Assembly: GCF_039545455.1 (NCBI RefSeq)
Contig: NZ_CP154467.1
Location: 1,721,001-1,785,000 of the forward strand
Direction: 5' to 3'
Source of the DNA: Brucella sp. BE17
GTDB lineage: Bacteria > Pseudomonadota > Alphaproteobacteria > Rhizobiales > Rhizobiaceae
Length of the DNA: 64,000 bases
Shown: positions 53,352 to 62,981 of the stretch, one piece after another
How the letters are laid out: every line of letters begins with the position of its first letter
How positions within the stretch are numbered: the stretch's first letter is position 1
Made by a program: the position numbers and the translations under genes
The notes under the pieces: generated by a model
Told to the model about the DNA's origin: nothing
Database searches by the model: none
The model's input: only the letters and a program-made list of their open reading frames with translations

Positions 53352-53378
53352 GGGGAAGCGAGATTATAGCGCTTCCCC
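53352..53378. terminator. Hairpin between convergent HxlR and NmrA-like genes
   Basis: GGGGAAGCG (53352-53360), loop, CGCTTCCCC (53370-53378): a perfect 9-bp stem in the gap between two convergent genes. No long T-run follows, so termination strength is uncertain. Confidence 0.55.
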
Positions 53379-53397
53379 ATCGCTTCGTTAAGCCCCG

Positions 53398-54351
53398 TCA
53401 CTTGGCCGTCAGGTTCGCGTTGATCCAATCGGAAACATCAGTAACCTTGATGCCTTCACGCACGTTGAAAGTGTCGGCCTTGTCCCATGCCATGCCTCGC
53501 CCGATACCGAAGGCCGCTCGGTACTTGCGCATCATGTTTTGGGGGTCGTTTGCCAGTTCTTCCATGAGAACCGGAACCGTCCATTCGGAACGGCTGAAGG
53601 GTCGGTTCAAACCCGCCTCCAGCTTGTCCGCAAGCTGGCCGTAGGTGACCGTATCGCCCGCCAGGAAGACAATCTCGTTGGTGATGGTCGGCTCGTAGAA
53701 TACGATTTCGGCGGTGAGCACGCCGATGTCATCAGGCGTCGTCACCGTGACAGCGTTATCGAAGCCGCCAAGGGCTTTGACCGCGCTGTTTTCCAGATCG
53801 ACGACACCGAACTCGGGCTCGAACAGATAACTCATGAACATGCCGGTGGAGATGATCACCCATTCGGTCTTGTTCTGCGAGCGAAGCAGTTCACGCACAT
53901 CGAGCTGCGCGTCGAAAATGTCCTGTGGACCACCTCGACCGATTGCTTCGAAATCAACACCGAACTGCCAGGGGAAATAGCGCGGGATTCCTGACTGCAA
54001 AGCAGCCTTCGCAAGCTTCATCGGCGTGTTGATCCCAGCCGCATATCCCGTGCAGCCGATGACGGTGTCATACTGCGAGAACAGAGATGCCAAACCATCA
54101 ATCGAGCTCTTCACCAGATCGCCTACGACGATCTCAACCCCCAAGTCTCGAATTTCAGCGATGTCGCGCTGCTTGGCTGATGAGTCAGACTCTATGGCGC
54201 TGGCGCGCAACAAGACACTTATCGTTGCGCCGTCAATGTCCTTTGCGCGACGGGCCAGATTGCGCAGGACCGGCATGCCGAGTTCTCCAGCGCCCAGCAC
54301 GAGGATATTCCGGGACTTCACGTTGGAAGCTGTTTGATGCATAGATTTCAA
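53398..54351 (-). CDS. NmrA-family NAD(P)-binding reductase
   Basis: 317 residues. Rossmann motif LVLGAGELGMPVLRNLARRAKD at 17-38, NmrA/isoflavone-reductase core (VEIVVGDLVKSSIDGLASLFSQYDTVIGCTGYAAG; SGIPRYFPWQFGVDFEAIGRGGPQ). Members are quinone or aromatic-alcohol reductases or redox sensors. Its pairing with an HxlR regulator suggests a response to electrophiles. The missing Tyr of SDR enzymes is normal for this group. Confidence 0.88.
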   Translation of the reverse strand: MKSMHQTASNVKSRNILVLGAGELGMPVLRNLARRAKDIDGATISVLLRASAIESDSSAKQRDIAEIRDLGVEIVVGDLVKSSIDGLASLFSQYDTVIGCTGYAAGINTPMKLAKAALQSGIPRYFPWQFGVDFEAIGRGGPQDIFDAQLDVRELLRSQNKTEWVIISTGMFMSYLFEPEFGVVDLENSAVKALGGFDNAVTVTTPDDIGVLTAEIVFYEPTITNEIVFLAGDTVTYGQLADKLEAGLNRPFSRSEWTVPVLMEELANDPQNMMRKYRAAFGIGRGMAWDKADTFNVREGIKVTDVSDWINANLTAK

Positions 54352-54853
54352 TCCTTCAAAAATTCAATGTCGCCACTACTTGGCAAGGTGCGAGCACGAA
54401 GAAAAGAAGGCACACAGATGATACTGCAGCAAAACTGAGGGCGGGCAAGGACGAAACGGATCGGCGGATGTGATGTCCGCTGTAGGCGCATTCAAGCAAT
54501 CAAATTCACGGTGGCAGTTATCGGAACAGCCTGTCGCGCTTAGTTAATGTGATAGGGAAACACCGCTTTCGTCGAACCGACGATCAGGAAACGTGGCTTT
54601 CAGCTAAATGTCCGGCCGCCAAACAGGCTGGAAACTCATCCATCACGACGAAGGTCGCATCTTGTCTCTGGCGGAGATTTACCTGAAGGATCCAGCCGCA
54701 AGGTGCTCTGTCCGCCCCCCTTAAGGGCAGTTCCGCGTGGAAATCAACATCGTGAGGTCGGGGCGACTGACACGCGACCTTGGACGCGATAGACCATTGC
54801 AAAATCTAGCCAAAATGGCCAAAATGAGAAGACCATAGGCTGGGAGCAGGGAA
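54352..54853. other. 502-bp intergenic, possible gene scraps
   Basis: No complete gene. A short plus-strand stretch near 54,630-54,715 reads KLIHHDEGRILSLAEIYLKD, faintly like the HTH part downstream of large serine recombinases, but it ends in a stop and is too short to assign. The region contains the promoters of the NmrA-like gene (left) and of the phd gene (right). It marks the border between the IS66/HxlR block and the restriction module. Confidence 0.35.
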
Positions 54854-55054
54854 ATGCGAACCCTAAGCGCGAAAGACGCAAAGTACGAATTTGGGCGGCT
54901 TATTGATCTTGCGCGAGCTGAGCCGGTGGCGGTGACCAAGCATGGTCGGGCCGTCGTCGTGGTAATTGCGGTCGAGGAGTACGAGCGGTTAAAGGACAAT
55001 GAAATGGTTAAAAGGAATGACCACTCGAGCAAGAATAATGGGACTGCACGATGA
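54854..55054 (+). CDS. Orphan Phd/YefM-type antitoxin
   Basis: 66 residues: RTLSAKDAKYEFGRLIDLARAEPVAVTKHGRAVVVVIAVEEYERLKD, the PhdYeFM_antitox fold, with a charged tail. No Doc, YoeB or VapC-like toxin gene follows; the next gene is hsdR 109 bp on. It may be a regulator of the restriction operon or a leftover of a toxin-antitoxin pair. Start preceded by GGGAGCAGGGAA. Confidence 0.85.
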   Translation: MRTLSAKDAKYEFGRLIDLARAEPVAVTKHGRAVVVVIAVEEYERLKDNEMVKRNDHSSKNNGTAR

Positions 55055-55163
55055 TTCGAAATACTCACAGATCTCAAATGCTTCCAATTTTTAATTTCTC
55101 GAACCAAACACCTATACAATTTTCAGGCAGGAAATTATTCCCGTCAGACGGGCGCGATAGCTA

Positions 55164-58100
55164 ATGAGTCTCGTGATGACCACGAACAGACCCGAACGCG
55201 ATATTGAGGATGTCCTGATCGCGAAACTCAAGGGGCTTAAGTACGAGTATCGACCTGATATTCGTGATAGAGCTACTTTGGAGGCAAATTTTAGGAACAA
55301 ATTCGAGGCGCTAAATCGCATTAAGCTCACTGATGGCGAGTTTCAGCGGTTGCACGATGAAATAGTGACGCCGGATGTTTTTACGGCGGCACGAACTTTG
55401 CGTGAGCGGAATAGTTTCACCCGCGATGACGGCACGCCGCTGAACTACACGCTCGTGAACATCAAGGACTGGTGCAAGAATTCCTTCGAGGTGATCAACC
55501 AGCTTCGTATCAATACGGACAACAGCCACCACCGCTATGATGTCATTCTCCTGATCAATGGCGTTCCGGTTGTCCAGATCGAGCTGAAGACCCTCGGCAT
55601 TAGCCCTCGTCGTGCCATGGAGCAGATCGTCGATTACAAGAACGATCCCGGGAACGGCTATACCAAGACCATCCTATGCTTCCTTCAGCTTTTCATCGTC
55701 AGCAACCGCGATCGGACCTTTTACTTCGCGAACAACAATGTGCGTCATTTCACCTTCAATGCCGAAGAACGATTTCTCCCAGTCTATGAGTTTGCGGACG
55801 TCGACAACAAGAAGATCGTCCATCTCGACAGCTTTGCCGATACATTCCTTGTCAAATGCACCCTCGGCCAGACGATCAGCCGGTACATGGTTCTGGTCGC
55901 AAGCGAGCAGAAACTACTTATGATGCGCCCGTATCAGGTCTACGCGGTGAAGGCGATTGTCGACTCCATCGCCCAGGACTGCGGTAACGGGTACATCTGG
56001 CACACGACGGGCAGCGGCAAGACGCTCACCTCCTTCAAGGCGTCAACGCTCTTGAAGGACAATCCCGACATCGAGAAATGCCTCTTCGTTGTGGATCGCA
56101 AAGACCTCGATCGCCAGACGCGCGAGGAGTTCAACAAGTTCCAGGAAGGCTGTGTCGAGGAGAACACCAACACCGCCTCCCTGGTTCGACGCCTTCTGTC
56201 GGACGATTACGCCGACAAGGTCATTGTCTGTACGATTCAGAAGCTGGGCCTCGCGCTGGACGAAAACAGCAAGCGCAACAAGCAACAGAAGAAGGACGGC
56301 AAGAAGAGCTTCAAGGAGCAGCTCGAGCCCTTGCGCGACAAGCGCATCGCCTTCATCTTCGACGAATGTCACCGGTCGCAGTTCGGCGAGAACCACAAGG
56401 CTATCAAGGAGTTCTTCCCTCGCGCCCAGCTCTTCGGCTTCACCGGGACGCCGATCTTTGATCAGAACGCCGCGCAGCAGAAGATCGAAGACACTCAGGC
56501 CAGCATGAAGACGACGGAAGACCTCTTCCAGCAGCGCCTTCACACATACACGATCACACACGCCATCGAGGACGGGAACGTTCTTCGGTTCCATGTCGAC
56601 TATTTCAAGCCGCAAGGCAAAACACTGCCGAAGCCGGGTGAACCACTGGCCAAGCGGGCGGTCATTGATGCGATCCTCGCGAAACACGACGCGGCCACTG
56701 GTCACCGCCGCTTCAACGCCTTGCTAGCCACCTCGTCGATCAATGACGCCATCGAGTATCACACCCTCTTCAAGAAAATTCAGGCCGAAAAACTGGCAAC
56801 GGATCCGAGCTTCCAGCCGCTGAACATCGCATGCGTCTTCTCCCCGCCCGCCGAGGGCAATCCTGACGTAAAGCAGATCCAAGAAGACCTGCCGCAGGAG
56901 AAGGAAGACAACGCCGTTGAACCGGAGAAAAAGAAGGAGGCCCTGAAGGCCATCCTCGCCGACTACAACGCCCACTACGCCACCAATCACAAGATCGGTG
57001 AATTCGACCTATATTATCAGGACGTGCAAAAACGCATCAAGGATCAACAATGGCCGGATGCCGACCTTAAGAAAGCTTACCCCAATCAGCCACACCACAA
57101 GATCGACATCACGATTGTCGTCGACATGCTGCTGACCGGCTTTGATTCCAAGTTCCTGAATACTCTCTATGTGGACAAGAACCTGAAGCATCATGGCCTG
57201 ATCCAAGCCTTTTCGCGCACGAACCGAGTGCTGAACGCCACCAAGCCCTATGGCAACATCCTCGACTTCCGCCAGCAACAAGGCGCAGTCGATGCAGCCA
57301 TCGCACTTTTCTCGGGCGAGGCCGCCGCCGAAAAGGCCCGGGAAATCTGGCTAGTCGACAAGGCTCCAGTGGTCATTCAGAAACTGGAGACCGCGGTCCA
57401 GAATCTCGATACCTTCATGAAATCACAGGGCCTCGAGTGCGCCCCGGAAGCCGTGCACAACCTCAAGGGCGACGCGGCTCGTGCGGCATTCATTGAGCAC
57501 TTCAAGGAGGTCCAGCGGCTCAAGACCCAACTTGACCAGTACACCGACCTGACCGACGAAAACCGCAAGACCATAGAACAGGTTCTGCCACGCGACAACC
57601 TGCTTGGCTTCCGCGGCGCCTATCTGGAGACTGCGCAGCGCCTTCGAACCCAAAAGGGCACGGCCACGGAGAAGCCCAGCCAAGAGGCTGACCAACTGGA
57701 TTTCGAATTCGTTCTCTTCGCCTCCGCGGTCATCGACTATGACTACATCATGGGTCTGATCGCTCGCTATTCCGAGGCAACGCCCGGCAAGCAGAAGATG
57801 AGCCGTGAGGAACTGATCGGCCTGATCCAGTCTGACGCCAAATTCATGGACGAGCGCGAGGATATCGCAGCGTACATCAATACCCTCAAGGCAGGGGAAG
57901 GCCTCAGCGAAAAGGCCATCCGCGACGGCTACAGCCGCTTCAAGGCGGAAAAGAACGCCTTGGAACTGGCGGGCATTGCGGGCAAGCACGGCCTGGAGAC
58001 CGAGGCTCTGCAAGGCTTTGTCGACACCATCCTGCAACGTATGATCTTTGATGGCGAGGCGCTGACCGACCTGATGGAACCCCTTGGCCTGAACTGGAAG

Positions 58101-58205
58101 ACGCGGCGGGTGAAAGAACTGGACCTGATGGCCGACCTGATGCCGTTGCTGCTCAAGCGCGCCGCTGGGCGTGAGATTTCGGGGCTGAGTGCTTATGAGC
58201 AGTAA
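55164..58205 (+). CDS. hsdR: Type I restriction enzyme R subunit (HsdR)
   Basis: 1013 residues. N-terminal PD-(D/E)XK nuclease with YDVILLINGVPVVQIELKTLG near 128-148 (D, E-x-K), SF2 translocase with Walker A HTTGSGKT at 280-287, DECH box at 400-403 and GFTGTPIF near 420, then helicase domain 2 (VDMLLTGFDSKFLNTLYVDK and IQAFSRTNR) and a helical C-terminus that docks on the M subunit. Translocates DNA and cuts unmodified foreign DNA. First gene of hsdR-hsdS-prrC-hsdM; its stop overlaps the hsdS start. Confidence 0.96.
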   Translation: MSLVMTTNRPERDIEDVLIAKLKGLKYEYRPDIRDRATLEANFRNKFEALNRIKLTDGEFQRLHDEIVTPDVFTAARTLRERNSFTRDDGTPLNYTLVNIKDWCKNSFEVINQLRINTDNSHHRYDVILLINGVPVVQIELKTLGISPRRAMEQIVDYKNDPGNGYTKTILCFLQLFIVSNRDRTFYFANNNVRHFTFNAEERFLPVYEFADVDNKKIVHLDSFADTFLVKCTLGQTISRYMVLVASEQKLLMMRPYQVYAVKAIVDSIAQDCGNGYIWHTTGSGKTLTSFKASTLLKDNPDIEKCLFVVDRKDLDRQTREEFNKFQEGCVEENTNTASLVRRLLSDDYADKVIVCTIQKLGLALDENSKRNKQQKKDGKKSFKEQLEPLRDKRIAFIFDECHRSQFGENHKAIKEFFPRAQLFGFTGTPIFDQNAAQQKIEDTQASMKTTEDLFQQRLHTYTITHAIEDGNVLRFHVDYFKPQGKTLPKPGEPLAKRAVIDAILAKHDAATGHRRFNALLATSSINDAIEYHTLFKKIQAEKLATDPSFQPLNIACVFSPPAEGNPDVKQIQEDLPQEKEDNAVEPEKKKEALKAILADYNAHYATNHKIGEFDLYYQDVQKRIKDQQWPDADLKKAYPNQPHHKIDITIVVDMLLTGFDSKFLNTLYVDKNLKHHGLIQAFSRTNRVLNATKPYGNILDFRQQQGAVDAAIALFSGEAAAEKAREIWLVDKAPVVIQKLETAVQNLDTFMKSQGLECAPEAVHNLKGDAARAAFIEHFKEVQRLKTQLDQYTDLTDENRKTIEQVLPRDNLLGFRGAYLETAQRLRTQKGTATEKPSQEADQLDFEFVLFASAVIDYDYIMGLIARYSEATPGKQKMSREELIGLIQSDAKFMDEREDIAAYINTLKAGEGLSEKAIRDGYSRFKAEKNALELAGIAGKHGLETEALQGFVDTILQRMIFDGEALTDLMEPLGLNWKTRRVKELDLMADLMPLLLKRAAGREISGLSAYEQ

Positions 58206-59484
58206 GGGGAGATCGACTACCGTGGCGGGGCGCGGTGCGTTGCTAGTATCAAAGTTGCGGTTCACCGAGTTTGCCGGTGACCCAATCCAGCATTTACAAC
58301 TGGGGGACGCCACAACCGAAAGCACTGAGCGAAACGGCGATGGTCAAGCCGCGGCGCAAATCATGGGGGTGTCAAAAGTCGAAGGTATCGTGCCGATGGA
58401 AGAGCGCATCATCGCGGCTGACACAGCACGCTACAAGTTCGTGCGAAAGGATTGGTTCGCTTACAACCCGATGCGGCTTAACATCGGCTCGATTGCCCGT
58501 TGGCAAGGTGACGACGACATTCTGGTCAGCCCTGATTATGTCGTTTTCAAATGCAAGAGCAGCGGCCCACACAGGCTCGATCCTGTTTATCTTGATCACT
58601 TCCGGCGCTATGATCCATGGGAGGACTTTGTTTCGGAAAAGGGCGATGGAAGTGTTCGCGTACGCATTTATTACAAGGACCTGGCCCGCCTAGAGCTGGC
58701 ACTTCCGTCCTTTCCCGAACAACAAAAGATTGCCGACTGTCTGGATTCTGCGGATGCGCTGATTGCCGCGCAAGGGCGGAAGGTCGATGCGCTGAAGGCA
58801 CATAAAGAGGGCCTGATGCAGCAGCTTTTTCCACGCCCCGAGCGCGTCGAGAATGGCATTAAAATACCTGCCGAAACCCAACCCCGCCTCCGCTTTCCCG
58901 AGTTTGAGGGGGCGGGGGAGTGGGAACCACGAACCGTGGGATCAGTTTGCACCTCTTTTAGCGGAGGTACGCCGAATACCTCAAATCCAGAATTCTACGG
59001 AGGAGATATTCCGTTCATTCGATCAGCCGAGATTGGCAAAGAAACCACAGAACTATTTCTGACCCGTACAGGGCTTGAAAACTCCGCGGCAAAACTGGTC
59101 AAGAAGGGTGACGTACTCGTCGCACTCTATGGCGCGAATAGTGGCGACGTGGCGATCGGAAAGATCGCTGGTGCGATCAACCAAGCTATCCTTTGCCTGA
59201 GACCATCTGTGAATGGTGCATTTCTCAGCCATTTCCTAACCCATCGAAAAGATTGGATCATTACAAAGTATATTCAGGGCGGTCAGGGCAATTTGTCGGG
59301 TGAAATCGTCAAGTCTATTGGGCTTGTATTTCCGTCACCAACAGAACAACAGCGCATCGCTGACTGCCTCACCTCCCACGATGACCTCATCGCTGGCGCC
59401 ACCCGAAAGCTCAACGCGCTAAAGACCCACAAGAAGGGGCTGATGCAGCAGCTTTTCCCCCAAATCGGGGAGGGTGACGCATGA
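58195..59484 (+). CDS. hsdS: Type I specificity subunit (HsdS)
   Basis: 429 residues from ATG at 58195, overlapping the hsdR stop (a GTG at 58189 is also in frame). Two target-recognition domains, each followed by a nearly repeated conserved helix: FPEQQKIADCLDSADALIAAQ ... ALKAHKEGLMQQLFP and PTEQQRIADCLTSHDDLIAGA ... ALKTHKKGLMQQLFP. The first recognition domain is somewhat short (begins LRFTEFAGDPIQHLQLGD). Determines the bipartite DNA target. The repeats are a natural site for domain exchange. Confidence 0.94.
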   Translation: MSSKGRSTTVAGRGALLVSKLRFTEFAGDPIQHLQLGDATTESTERNGDGQAAAQIMGVSKVEGIVPMEERIIAADTARYKFVRKDWFAYNPMRLNIGSIARWQGDDDILVSPDYVVFKCKSSGPHRLDPVYLDHFRRYDPWEDFVSEKGDGSVRVRIYYKDLARLELALPSFPEQQKIADCLDSADALIAAQGRKVDALKAHKEGLMQQLFPRPERVENGIKIPAETQPRLRFPEFEGAGEWEPRTVGSVCTSFSGGTPNTSNPEFYGGDIPFIRSAEIGKETTELFLTRTGLENSAAKLVKKGDVLVALYGANSGDVAIGKIAGAINQAILCLRPSVNGAFLSHFLTHRKDWIITKYIQGGQGNLSGEIVKSIGLVFPSPTEQQRIADCLTSHDDLIAGATRKLNALKTHKKGLMQQLFPQIGEGDA

Positions 59485-60710
59485 GCACCTACAAGAACCT
59501 GAAGACTTTGGTGGCGCGGCTGCGTGACGATCTGAACAACCCAACCGGGGCAGCATCGCTGATCTTGATCTATGCCTATAACCGTACCGGCAAGACCCGC
59601 CTGTCAATGGAGTTCAAGGACGCAGGCAAGCGCAAGAACAAGAAGAACCCGACCGGCACGCCCGACACGCTGTACTTCAACGCCTTCACCGAGGATCTAT
59701 TCGTCTGGGAGAACGACCTTGAAGGCGACAGCGTGCGCCGCCTGCAACTGAACGAGAAGTCGTCCTTCTTCAATGCGATGACAGAGCTCGCGCTGGACGA
59801 AACCATCGCTCGCTACCTATCCCGTTATACCGATTTCGAGTTCGACTTCACCTACAAGGACGTTCAGCAAGGCAAGGACACCATCTCAAAGCCGGATTTC
59901 GTCAGCTTCCGAAAGGGCGGCGAGGTCAACATCAAGGTGTCGCGGGGCGAACAGAATATCTTCATCTGGTGCATCTTCATGGCCATCTGCGAACGGATGC
60001 TGGATGGGCATGAATCCTATCAGGGGAAGAAGTACCTCTACATCGACGACCCGATCTCGTCGCTAGACGACAACAACGCGATTTCTGTCGCCTGCGACCT
60101 AGCCAAGCTCCTCCGTCGGGCTGCCACAAGGCAAGACGCCGAAGGCAAGCCTGCCCCGATCAAGGTGATCTTCTCTTCGCATCACGCGCTGTTCTTCAAT
60201 GTAATGTGCAACGAAATTGGCAGAAAGAAAGAGGACGAGCCATCTGTCAGCCACAAGCGCTACTTCTTGCATCGCCCGAGCGGCGAAGGAAATTACACGC
60301 TTCAAGCGACGGAAGACACGCCCTTCTTTCATCATGTTTCGACGCTCGCCGAATTGCAGCGCGCGGCTGATCCGAAGAAGGGCAAGCTCTACACCTTCCA
60401 CTTCAACGCCCTGCGCAGCGTCATGGAGAAGACGGCATCGTTCTTCGGTCATCCGAGCATCGCCTTTTGCCTGAAGGCTCTCGACACCGACGCAGACAGG
60501 GCGCTGTTCAATCGTGCCCTGAACCTTTTAAGCCACGGCGCCTATGCCATCCATGAACCCACGGAGATGGGTGAGGACAACAAGGAACTGTTTCGTCGTA
60601 TTCTGCGCGAGTTCGTTACGCGGTTCGAGTTTCACCTCCCGGGCGCCGCTTCGGCCCCGCATCCCACCCCGGCGCCTGCGCCCGTCCCCCAGGAAGCACC
60701 AGCACAATGA
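59481..60710 (+). CDS. prrC: PrrC-type anticodon nuclease
   Basis: 409 residues, close to the 396 of E. coli PrrC. ABC-like NTPase: Walker A AYNRTGKT (32-39), conserved NAFTEDLFVWENDLEGD (67-83), Walker B YIDDPISSLDDNN (187-199), switch His in SSHHALFFN. The C-terminal nuclease keeps the PrrC triad in position: R312 and E316 in LRSVMEKTASFFG, H352 in NLLSHGAYA (E. coli R320, E324, H356). PrrC is held silent by the type I enzyme and cuts tRNA-Lys when a phage inhibits restriction. The C-terminal Pro/Ala tail (390-409) is unusual. It overlaps both hsdS and hsdM by 4 bp. Confidence 0.88.
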   Translation: MSTYKNLKTLVARLRDDLNNPTGAASLILIYAYNRTGKTRLSMEFKDAGKRKNKKNPTGTPDTLYFNAFTEDLFVWENDLEGDSVRRLQLNEKSSFFNAMTELALDETIARYLSRYTDFEFDFTYKDVQQGKDTISKPDFVSFRKGGEVNIKVSRGEQNIFIWCIFMAICERMLDGHESYQGKKYLYIDDPISSLDDNNAISVACDLAKLLRRAATRQDAEGKPAPIKVIFSSHHALFFNVMCNEIGRKKEDEPSVSHKRYFLHRPSGEGNYTLQATEDTPFFHHVSTLAELQRAADPKKGKLYTFHFNALRSVMEKTASFFGHPSIAFCLKALDTDADRALFNRALNLLSHGAYAIHEPTEMGEDNKELFRRILREFVTRFEFHLPGAASAPHPTPAPAPVPQEAPAQ

Positions 60711-62347
60711 ACGACCAAATCCAAAAGCAACTGGGCAAGACGCTCTGGAACATCGCGGACACGCTGCGCGGAGCGATGAACGCGGACGACTTCCGCGATT
60801 ACATGCTGTCTTTCCTGTTCCTGCGTTATCTGTCGGACAACTACGAGACGGCCGCCCGGAAGGAGCTCGGACGCGACTACCCGGATCCGAACACAATCGG
60901 CAATGGCGGGCGCTCGCCGCTTTCCGTGTGGTATACGCAAAACCCCGACGATATTTCAGCTTTTGAAAAGCAGATGCGCCTCAAGGCGCATTACGTCATC
61001 AAACCGGAGCACCTATGGACCAGCATCGCCCACATGGCGCGCACCCAGAGCGACGATCTTCTGAACACTCTGCAGGCTGGTTTCAAATATATCGAGAACG
61101 AGTCCTTCCAGAGCACGTTCGGGGGGCTTTTTTCGGAGATCAATCTTGGCTCTGAAAAGCTTGGGCGGACCTATGCTGATCGCAACGCCAAACTATGCGC
61201 GATCATCACCGAGATCGCCAATGGGCTCGCCGATTTTTCATCCGGTGTCGACGCGCTGGGTGATGCATATGAATACCTGATCGGCCAGTTTGCCGCTGGT
61301 TCTGGAAAGAAGGCAGGCGAGTTCTATACCCCACAGCAGGTATCTGACATCCTTTCCGCAATCGTGACGTTGGACAGCCAGGAACCCGCAACCGGTAAGA
61401 AAGAGCACCTCGCCAGTGTGCTCGATTTCGCATGCGGTTCAGGCTCGCTCTTGCTGAATGTGCGAAAGCGCATGGGACCGCACGGCATCGGGAAAATCTA
61501 CGGGCAAGAAAAGAACATCACAACCTATAACCTCGCTCGCATGAACATGCTGCTGCACGGCGTGAAAGACACGGAATTCGAAATCTACCATGGCGATACG
61601 CTGAATAATGACTGGGACATTCTGCGAGAGCTGAACCCCGCCAAGAAACCATCGTTTGATGCGATTGTGGCCAACCCGCCGTTCAGCCTCCGTTGGGAGC
61701 CGACTGAAGCAATGGGCGACGACGTGCGGTTCAAGAACCATGGGCTGGCGCCCAAGTCTGCCGCTGACTTCGCCTTCCTACTGCACGGTTTCCACTACTT
61801 GAAGGATGAGGGCGTAATGGCCATCATTCTGCCGCACGGCGTGCTGTTCCGGGGTGGGGCAGAGGAGCGTATCCGCACAAAGCTCCTGAAGGATGGTCAC
61901 ATCGACACGGTGATCGGCCTGCCTGCGAACCTTTTCTATTCGACCGGCATCCCGGTCTGCATCCTCGTACTGAAAAAGTGCAAGAAGCCCGATGATGTGC
62001 TCTTCATCAACGCGGCCGAGCACTATGAAAAAGGCAAGCGGCAGAACCGATTGCGTGAGGGGTTGGATGGCAAGCCGAATGACATTCAGAAGATTATCGA
62101 AACGTACCAGTTCCGCAAGGAAGAGGACCGCTACTCCAAGCGCGTGACTATGGAGCGCATCGCTGAGGAGGGCTTCAACCTCAACATCTCCCGATACATC
62201 AGCACAGCTGTGGCTGAGGCTGAAATCGACCTGGATGCAACGCAGCAGGAATTGGTCTCAATCGAAGACCAAATTCGGAAAGCAACGTCGAACCACAACT
62301 CGTTTCTGAGGGAATTGGGGCTTCCAGTTCTTCCTGGAACCCAATGA
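60707..62347 (+). CDS. hsdM: Type I DNA methyltransferase subunit (HsdM)
   Basis: 546 residues. HsdM_N helical domain (GKTLWNIADTLRGAMNADDFRDYMLSFLFLRYLSDNYE) and the N6-adenine methyltransferase: SAM motif LDFACGSGSLL at about 239-249, catalytic NPPF at 323-326 (IVANPPFSLRW), GEFYTPQQVSDIL near 205. Methylates host DNA and forms the M2S core with HsdS. Being last in the operon (R-S-prrC-M) is unusual: most loci place hsdM before hsdS and hsdR. Confidence 0.96.
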   Translation: MNDQIQKQLGKTLWNIADTLRGAMNADDFRDYMLSFLFLRYLSDNYETAARKELGRDYPDPNTIGNGGRSPLSVWYTQNPDDISAFEKQMRLKAHYVIKPEHLWTSIAHMARTQSDDLLNTLQAGFKYIENESFQSTFGGLFSEINLGSEKLGRTYADRNAKLCAIITEIANGLADFSSGVDALGDAYEYLIGQFAAGSGKKAGEFYTPQQVSDILSAIVTLDSQEPATGKKEHLASVLDFACGSGSLLLNVRKRMGPHGIGKIYGQEKNITTYNLARMNMLLHGVKDTEFEIYHGDTLNNDWDILRELNPAKKPSFDAIVANPPFSLRWEPTEAMGDDVRFKNHGLAPKSAADFAFLLHGFHYLKDEGVMAIILPHGVLFRGGAEERIRTKLLKDGHIDTVIGLPANLFYSTGIPVCILVLKKCKKPDDVLFINAAEHYEKGKRQNRLREGLDGKPNDIQKIIETYQFRKEEDRYSKRVTMERIAEEGFNLNISRYISTAVAEAEIDLDATQQELVSIEDQIRKATSNHNSFLRELGLPVLPGTQ

Positions 62348-62715
62348 GATATGCCGCTCTAGCTTTCCGCACCGTCACAGCGTCAGGTTTATAGTAATAG
62401 ATCAGTCGTTACAGCGATGCTGCGAGACGATATTCGACCGTCCGCAAGGGGCTGCTCAGCCCCTCGCTGCGACGCGCTTGAGCGGCAGCTTCGGGGCGTC
62501 TCCTACGCTACATCCTCACTAATGGCGAATCATTGAACATAGCGAATAGACGAGCTTCTGCTTCGAACGACCACCCATCCTACGATAGACTGACCCGTCC
62601 CTTTTCTACGCCACGGCGTCCTATTCACCGCACAGCGGCGCCCGGGACCTTCCCTCGGCTGACATTCCACGCTTCCATTGCCCAACCCCTTTTCGGGCAT
62701 GGGATATTGGAGACA
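62348..62715. other. 368-bp intergenic after hsdM
   Basis: No gene found. AGGGGCT-GCTC-AGCCCCT (62447-62464) is a 7-bp-stem hairpin that may end hsd transcription, though no T-run follows. The rest is the leader of the small recombinase-associated gene. Confidence 0.45.
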
Positions 62716-62910
62716 ATGGCGGTCAAGCGGAACAGGATCAATATCGAGGTTACTCCCTCGACCGGACCGGAAACGGACCGGAATGATCCTTCGCGCAAAG
62801 ATGCCGCCCTGATGTCGTTGGCTCGCCTGCTCGGACGTCAGATCGCCCGCGAGCAGTTGGACCGTAAAGTGGCAGCGGAGCGCAAAGCACAACGTCACCT
62901 GCGTAGCTGA
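62716..62910 (+). CDS. Small conserved protein upstream of recombinase
   Basis: 64 residues from ATG at 62716: MAVKRNRINIEVTPSTGPE, then a charged helix DAALMSLARLLGRQIAREQLDRKVAAERKAQRHLRS. Small basic proteins with this LARLLGRQIAREQ helix accompany serine recombinases in Rhizobiales mobile elements. Function unknown; a co-factor of recombination is possible. The open frame extends upstream but the ATG has a GGAGAC ribosome site. Confidence 0.7.
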   Translation: MAVKRNRINIEVTPSTGPETDRNDPSRKDAALMSLARLLGRQIAREQLDRKVAAERKAQRHLRS

Positions 62911-62981
62911 CCTGCAAATTTCCTTGTATTTATACGTGTAATACGTATTATATAAGCAGACCTATTCTCTTGGAGTCTGCG

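Noticed and set aside
53320..53365. Second IS66 tnpA start (ATGGAGTTTCTGAC ... GGGGGAAGC resembles the tnpA 5' end)
   Set aside because: The likeness covers only about 30 bp and the frame does not continue as TnpA; the GGGGAAGCG part is better explained by the terminator hairpin.
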